The notes under the pieces were generated by a model. The model ran no database searches. It was not told where the DNA came from and worked only from the letters and a program-made list of their open reading frames with translations. The position numbers and the translations under genes are program-made. A stretch of 33,856 nt of DNA. Origin: Gudongella sp051744365 (GTDB lineage: Bacteria; Bacillota; Clostridia; Tissierellales; Tissierellaceae). Positions 31,575 to 33,856 of the stretch are shown piece by piece; within the stretch, counting starts at the first letter, position 1; every line of letters begins with the position of its first letter. The stretch is taken from the NCBI GenBank assembly GCA_051744365.1, contig JBNJCX010000019.1, positions 1-33,856 on the forward strand, given 5' to 3'.

Positions 31575-32210
31575 TCAACCGGGTATACCTATATTCTCGA
31601 CTATTACCTCTCCGGCATACTCTCTTCCACTTACCAGACCTTTCTTTATCCGGTGAAAGGTCACAGTTGTATCCGCCCTTACAGCGACACCCATTGGCTC
31701 TCCTGTATCTCCGTTTAATCCAGAAGGGATATCCACAGCCAGTACCTCTTTCCCACTTTCATTGATGATTTCAATAACATTAGCATATATTCCCGTTACA
31801 TCCCTGGAAACGCCTATGCCGAATATGGCATCGACTATAATATCTGCATTCTCAACATCACTCTTAAACTTTTTTAGATCTTCTCCCTTCTTTAGATTTA
31901 TCACATCAAGCTCAAGGTTCTCCAGGATTTTCAGATTGATGGAAAAGTCCTCTGTCCCCTTTCCCGCATCTCCAATAATATAAACCTGCACCCTTTTACC
32001 CATAAGATAGAGATGCCGTGCAATCGCCAGTCCGTCCCCTCCGTTATTGCCCACGCCACATACAACAAGGAAACTATCTTTCTCTACAGTATCAATATTC
32101 TTCACAACCTTTAGTGCTGCGTTTTCCATAAGAACCATACCTGGTATCCCGATTACATTGATAGCGTATTGATCCATCTCCTTCATCTCCCTGCAGCTTA
32201 CCGTGTCCAT
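31575..32210 (-). CDS. nnrE: NAD(P)H-hydrate epimerase (YjeF_N domain), stand-alone
   Basis: A 211-residue enzyme that epimerises damaged R-NAD(P)HX so that the dehydratase can repair it. The N-terminal helix (SCREMKEMDQYAIN, GIPGMVLMENAA) and the NGGDG loop (VCGVGNNGGDGLAIARHL) are present. VDAIFGIG, VLAVDIPSGLNGDTGE and TTVTFHRIKKGLVSG complete the YjeF_N Rossmann fold. In most bacteria this domain is fused to the C-terminal ADP/ATP-dependent dehydratase. Here the frame stops right at the usual junction (VENIGIPG), so the dehydratase must be elsewhere or lost. GGAGGTG lies 4 bases before ATG 32210. Confidence 0.9.
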   Translation of the reverse strand: MDTVSCREMKEMDQYAINVIGIPGMVLMENAALKVVKNIDTVEKDSFLVVCGVGNNGGDGLAIARHLYLMGKRVQVYIIGDAGKGTEDFSINLKILENLELDVINLKKGEDLKKFKSDVENADIIVDAIFGIGVSRDVTGIYANVIEIINESGKEVLAVDIPSGLNGDTGEPMGVAVRADTTVTFHRIKKGLVSGREYAGEVIVENIGIPG

Positions 32211-32266
32211 AATGCACCTCCGTTATCGGTTAGTCTTATTCCACTTTTACCCAAAGAGGAGCTCAT
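32198..32266 (-). CDS. Possible 22-residue leader ORF overlapping the nnrE start
   Basis: ATG 32266 has an excellent ribosome site (GGAGGGG, 7 bases upstream). It opens a 22-codon frame (MSSSLGKSGIRLTDNGGALW...) that ends at 32198, thirteen bases inside nnrE in a different frame. The site is as good as those of real genes here, which argues against chance. It could couple translation to nnrE or be the remaining start of a deleted gene. No homologue is recognised. Confidence 0.35.
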   Translation of the reverse strand: MSSSLGKSGIRLTDNGGALWTR

Positions 32267-32351
32267 AAAAATACCCCTCCTATAATAAACAGTATTATCC
32301 GTCTACTACAAGGGGAGCAAGTTGTTCTTTATACAAGCTGTAATTCTTCTG

Positions 32352-32768
32352 CTAGATGAATTTATCGTTTATAAACACTATGAATTTCTTAATATCCTTT
32401 AAATGATTTTGCAGTATGTCATATATGATTTTTTTATCGATTTTTAAATATTTATGAGCTAATATATTCCTTAGTCCAATCATATTTTTATAGGTCTTAG
32501 CTTCTTCATCGCTCAAATAGTCTTTCTCGTTCAATATATTAAATGATTCTCCCAATGTATCTGGATTCCCAAGGTTATTATCCACTACAGCATGGGTGGC
32601 TATGTCAATCATCATATTAATAGAGATGAAAAGATTATACTCCACTACATCCTGAACTATATCATCATCAAGAAACTCTTCAAATGAAACATTCTTAAAT
32701 CTCTCAATTTTATCCAATGAAACTGATAATTGACTGAGCCTGTTCTTTATTACTTCTTTATTAACCAT
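32352..32768 (-). CDS. hepT: HepT-like HEPN ribonuclease toxin (DUF86)
   Basis: A 138-residue helical HEPN protein. The RNase motif RX4HXY is present as RNILAHKY, with Arg100, His105 and Tyr107; the Tyr is the residue modified by the partner in MntA/HepT systems. The N-terminal helix, IVQDVVEYNLFISINMMIDIATHAV, is the usual dimer-forming part of DUF86. GAGGTGG lies 6 bases before ATG 32768. It overlaps the mntA gene by 8 bases, so the two are translated together. The pair is clearly richer in A+T than its surroundings, which points to recent acquisition. Function as a toxin cleaving RNA is known for the family, not shown here. Confidence 0.9.
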   Translation of the reverse strand: MVNKEVIKNRLSQLSVSLDKIERFKNVSFEEFLDDDIVQDVVEYNLFISINMMIDIATHAVVDNNLGNPDTLGESFNILNEKDYLSDEEAKTYKNMIGLRNILAHKYLKIDKKIIYDILQNHLKDIKKFIVFINDKFI

Positions 32769-33168
32769 CTGATTCCACCTCTTTTCTTAGTCTGTCAATT
32801 GTATTTGTATATGATAAATCCAAGTATTTTTTGAAATCGTTGTATTCAAACAAAGTTTTGACCTTGAAGTTGCTTTCTACAGACTTATCACGGGAAAAAA
32901 GCAATATATTATTCCTATAAATCTCATATTTAAGTAAAGGAGTTGCATCATTAAGAATAATTAAATCAATTTCTCTTTTACAAGCTTCTGACAACTCCGA
33001 TTTAATTGCTAGATAAGTGTCTGTATCTAGCTTTTCAACCTGATAGATAGCAATATCTATATCACTGTCCTCTCTGACTTTTCCTTTGACAAAGGATCCA
33101 AATAAATATGCAAATAATATGTCATTATATTTTATCAATATGTCCCTGCAACTATCTATAATACTCAT
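32761..33168 (-). CDS. mntA: MntA-like minimal nucleotidyltransferase antitoxin
   Basis: A 135-residue protein of the minimal nucleotidyltransferase family. The catalytic motif GSX10DXD is intact: Gly24-Ser25 and Asp36/Asp38 in FGSFVKGKVREDSDIDIAI; a third acidic residue is offered by REIDLIIL. Family members transfer AMP to the Tyr of their HepT partner and so block its RNase activity. ATG 33168 is chosen because GGAG lies 9 bases before it; the ATG three codons earlier touches the site. First gene of the pair, with an extended -10 promoter about 40 bases upstream. Confidence 0.9.
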   Translation of the reverse strand: MSIIDSCRDILIKYNDILFAYLFGSFVKGKVREDSDIDIAIYQVEKLDTDTYLAIKSELSEACKREIDLIILNDATPLLKYEIYRNNILLFSRDKSVESNFKVKTLFEYNDFKKYLDLSYTNTIDRLRKEVESDG

Positions 33169-33207
33169 ATTATTCATCTCCTGAATCGTACTGTTAATTA
33201 TATATTT

Positions 33208-33216
33208 ATTATATCA
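33208..33216 (-). promoter_or_regulatory. Extended -10 promoter of mntA-hepT
   Basis: TGATATAAT on the minus strand combines a TGn extension with a consensus -10, 40 bases before ATG 33168. The -35 is poor, which an extended -10 can tolerate. Confidence 0.55.
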
Positions 33217-33283
33217 TATTTCCTGCTTCAAAACTTTCAAATCTACAAACGTAGTTAATTTGACTATCAAGTAAAGGAAAATT

Positions 33284-33304
33284 ACTCCGCAAGGGGTCTT
33301 TTTT
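33284..33304 (+). terminator. Orphan plus-strand terminator
   Basis: ACTCC and GGGGT form a 5-bp stem closed by a GCAA (GNRA) tetraloop and are followed by CTTTTTT on the plus strand. No plus-strand gene ends nearby, as mntA-hepT is on the other strand. It may be a relic of a gene removed by deletion or by insertion of the toxin-antitoxin pair. Confidence 0.5.
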
Positions 33305-33386
33305 AATGTTGAAATTTGAAAATTTGCTTATGTAACTGTATTTATCGTATCATTCCAGGAGTATTACATAAATAACCATTTAATAG

Positions 33387-33529
33387 TGTAAGAGTCAGCA
33401 CCACATCGTATGTGATGGATTATCCATTACTCCTGGAGATATTGTAATGTCAGATGACGACGGTGTAGCTGTTCTTGAAGAGGAAGGCGTTCAGTATTTT
33501 GAAGATGAGAACCAACTTAAAGAAAAATT
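33387..33529 (+). pseudogene. RraA-like (dimethylmenaquinone methyltransferase-fold) C-terminal fragment
   Basis: One open frame reads HIVCDGLSITPGDIVMSDDD and then GVAVL. This is the conserved end of RraA-like proteins (family pattern VxxGGVxVxPGDxVxxDDDGVVVxP), which include RNase E inhibitors and 4-hydroxy-4-methyl-2-oxoglutarate aldolases. There is no start codon or ribosome site and about 150 N-terminal residues are missing. After GVAVL the frame continues EEEGVQYFEDENQLKEKL, then overlaps out of frame with the RidA-like fragment. Only about 25 residues are firmly recognisable, so the family call is moderate. Confidence 0.55.
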
Positions 33530-33739
33530 ATGGAGAAAATCATGGAAGCAGCTGGCGGCTCAATTGATGATATAGCCAGTGTCAAGGTCTATGTAAGATA
33601 TCCGGAATATATGAAATATATAAATCCCCATTGGTTGAAGATGTTCCCGGATGAGGACAATCGCCCTGCAAGGCATACCACAATCGGCAGATTAAAGGCA
33701 GGGGTAAAAGTACAGATAGAAATGACGGCGGTTCTTTAG
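33530..33739 (+). pseudogene. RidA/YjgF family C-terminal fragment
   Basis: The frame reads MEKIMEAAGGSIDDIASVKV and on through RPARHTTIGRLKAGVKVQIE to MTAVL. This is the second half of a RidA-family protein (enamine/imine deaminase fold), with the conserved Arg of RPARHTTIG and the Glu of QIEMTAV. The first 55 or so residues of a normal 125-residue protein are missing; a TAA lies four codons upstream in frame, and no ribosome site precedes the ATG. It directly follows the RraA-like fragment, so the two probably come from one collapsed catabolic operon. A terminator overlaps its stop. Confidence 0.75.
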
Positions 33740-33752
33740 AACAACTGCCGTC
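33724..33752 (+). terminator. Terminator after the RidA fragment
   Basis: GACGGCGGTT pairs with AACTGCCGTC (one G-T pair) around the RidA stop codon and is followed by TTCTCTTTC. Probable Rho-independent terminator left from the original operon. Confidence 0.6.
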
Positions 33753-33767
33753 TTCTCTTTCATTTCC

Positions 33768-33796
33768 TTGCAATTTCATCTCCATTCCTTTAGAAT
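33768..33796 (+). promoter_or_regulatory. Promoter for the gene at the right edge
   Basis: TTGCAA (33768-33773) and TAGAAT (33791-33796) with a 17-base spacer lie 34 bases before ATG 33831. Confidence 0.55.
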
Positions 33797-33830
33797 TAAC
33801 ACATACCAATACTCGAAAAGGAGACAAAAT

Positions 33831-33856
33831 ATGCTGGATTCAATATATACATTGAT
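33831..33856 (+). CDS. Start of an unidentified gene cut by the window edge
   Basis: ATG 33831 follows AAAGGAG at 7 bases. Only eight codons are visible (MLDSIYTL), too few to identify the product. The ribosome site and a plausible promoter upstream make it a likely real gene. Confidence 0.5.

Noticed and set aside
1..33856. CRISPR array, insertion sequence, prophage, tRNA or rRNA
   Set aside because: No regularly spaced repeats, transposase or integrase motifs, terminal inverted repeats, or cloverleaf with CCA-type ends were seen on either strand.

Overview
The window (about 33.9 kb, roughly 42% G+C by eye) looks like a chromosomal piece of a low-to-moderate G+C Gram-positive anaerobe of the Clostridia/Tissierellia type. 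The grounds are strong GGAGG ribosome sites, short gaps between genes, lipoproteins with Gram-positive style signal sequences, a lysine riboswitch in front of lysA-dapF, and MacB-type and stomatin/NfeD gene pairs. The genus cannot be named from this sequence. Most genes lie on the minus strand. The plus-strand blocks are a signal peptidase (13.3-13.8 kb) and the stretch from nfeD to the efflux operon (16.9-24.7 kb).

Layout. 1-170: start of a fumarylacetoacetate-hydrolase-type gene cut by the window edge. 0.26-3.1 kb: DegV fatty-acid-binding protein, lipoprotein MsrAB repair enzyme, nitroreductase. 3.1-7.7 kb: a four-gene ABC importer operon (binding protein, fused double permease, PP2C-like phosphatase, ATPase) of the ferric-iron/2-aminoethylphosphonate type. 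7.86-8.02 kb: wreck of a SOUL heme-binding protein gene. 8.1-13.1 kb: PepD dipeptidase, a DUF2974 alpha/beta hydrolase, a Mut7-C RNase-like protein, and an unusual protein that joins a methyltransferase-like N-terminus to a ParB-like C-terminus. 13.3-16.8 kb: signal peptidase I, then cardiolipin synthase, guanylate-kinase-like protein and two small membrane proteins. 16.9-19.1 kb: NfeD protease and slipin. 19.2-21.0 kb: a collapsed ribose operon in which only ribokinase is intact. 21.2-24.7 kb: a MacA/MacB-type export operon. 24.8-26.4 kb: SnoaL-like protein and M19 dipeptidase. 26.5-30.3 kb: lysA-dapF-symporter operon under a lysine riboswitch. 30.4-32.2 kb: site-2 protease with CBS domains and NAD(P)HX epimerase. 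32.35-33.2 kb: AT-rich MntA/HepT toxin-antitoxin pair. 33.4-33.74 kb: fragments of RraA-like and RidA-like genes. 33.83 kb to the end: start of a further gene.

The most striking feature is not a new gene system but a pattern of decay. At least three loci (rbsR, rbsD-rbsB, SOUL), and probably a fourth (RraA/RidA), are genes or operons whose middles are missing, with recognisable ends joined together. In rbsR and the rbsD/rbsB hybrid the joins fall on sequence that can be read as belonging to both flanking parts (an 11-base overlap in rbsB; a GYKA-coding segment in rbsR). This is what deletion between short direct repeats leaves behind. It suggests an ongoing deletion process in this lineage.

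Other points worth attention are a recurrent GGGTAT-type -10 element before several genes (two copies share 15 identical bases), the PP2C-like phosphatase inside an importer operon, the methyltransferase/ParB-like hybrid protein, the symporter in the riboswitch operon, and the orphan LacI-type operator left before the broken rbsR. No rRNA, tRNA, insertion sequence or CRISPR array was seen.
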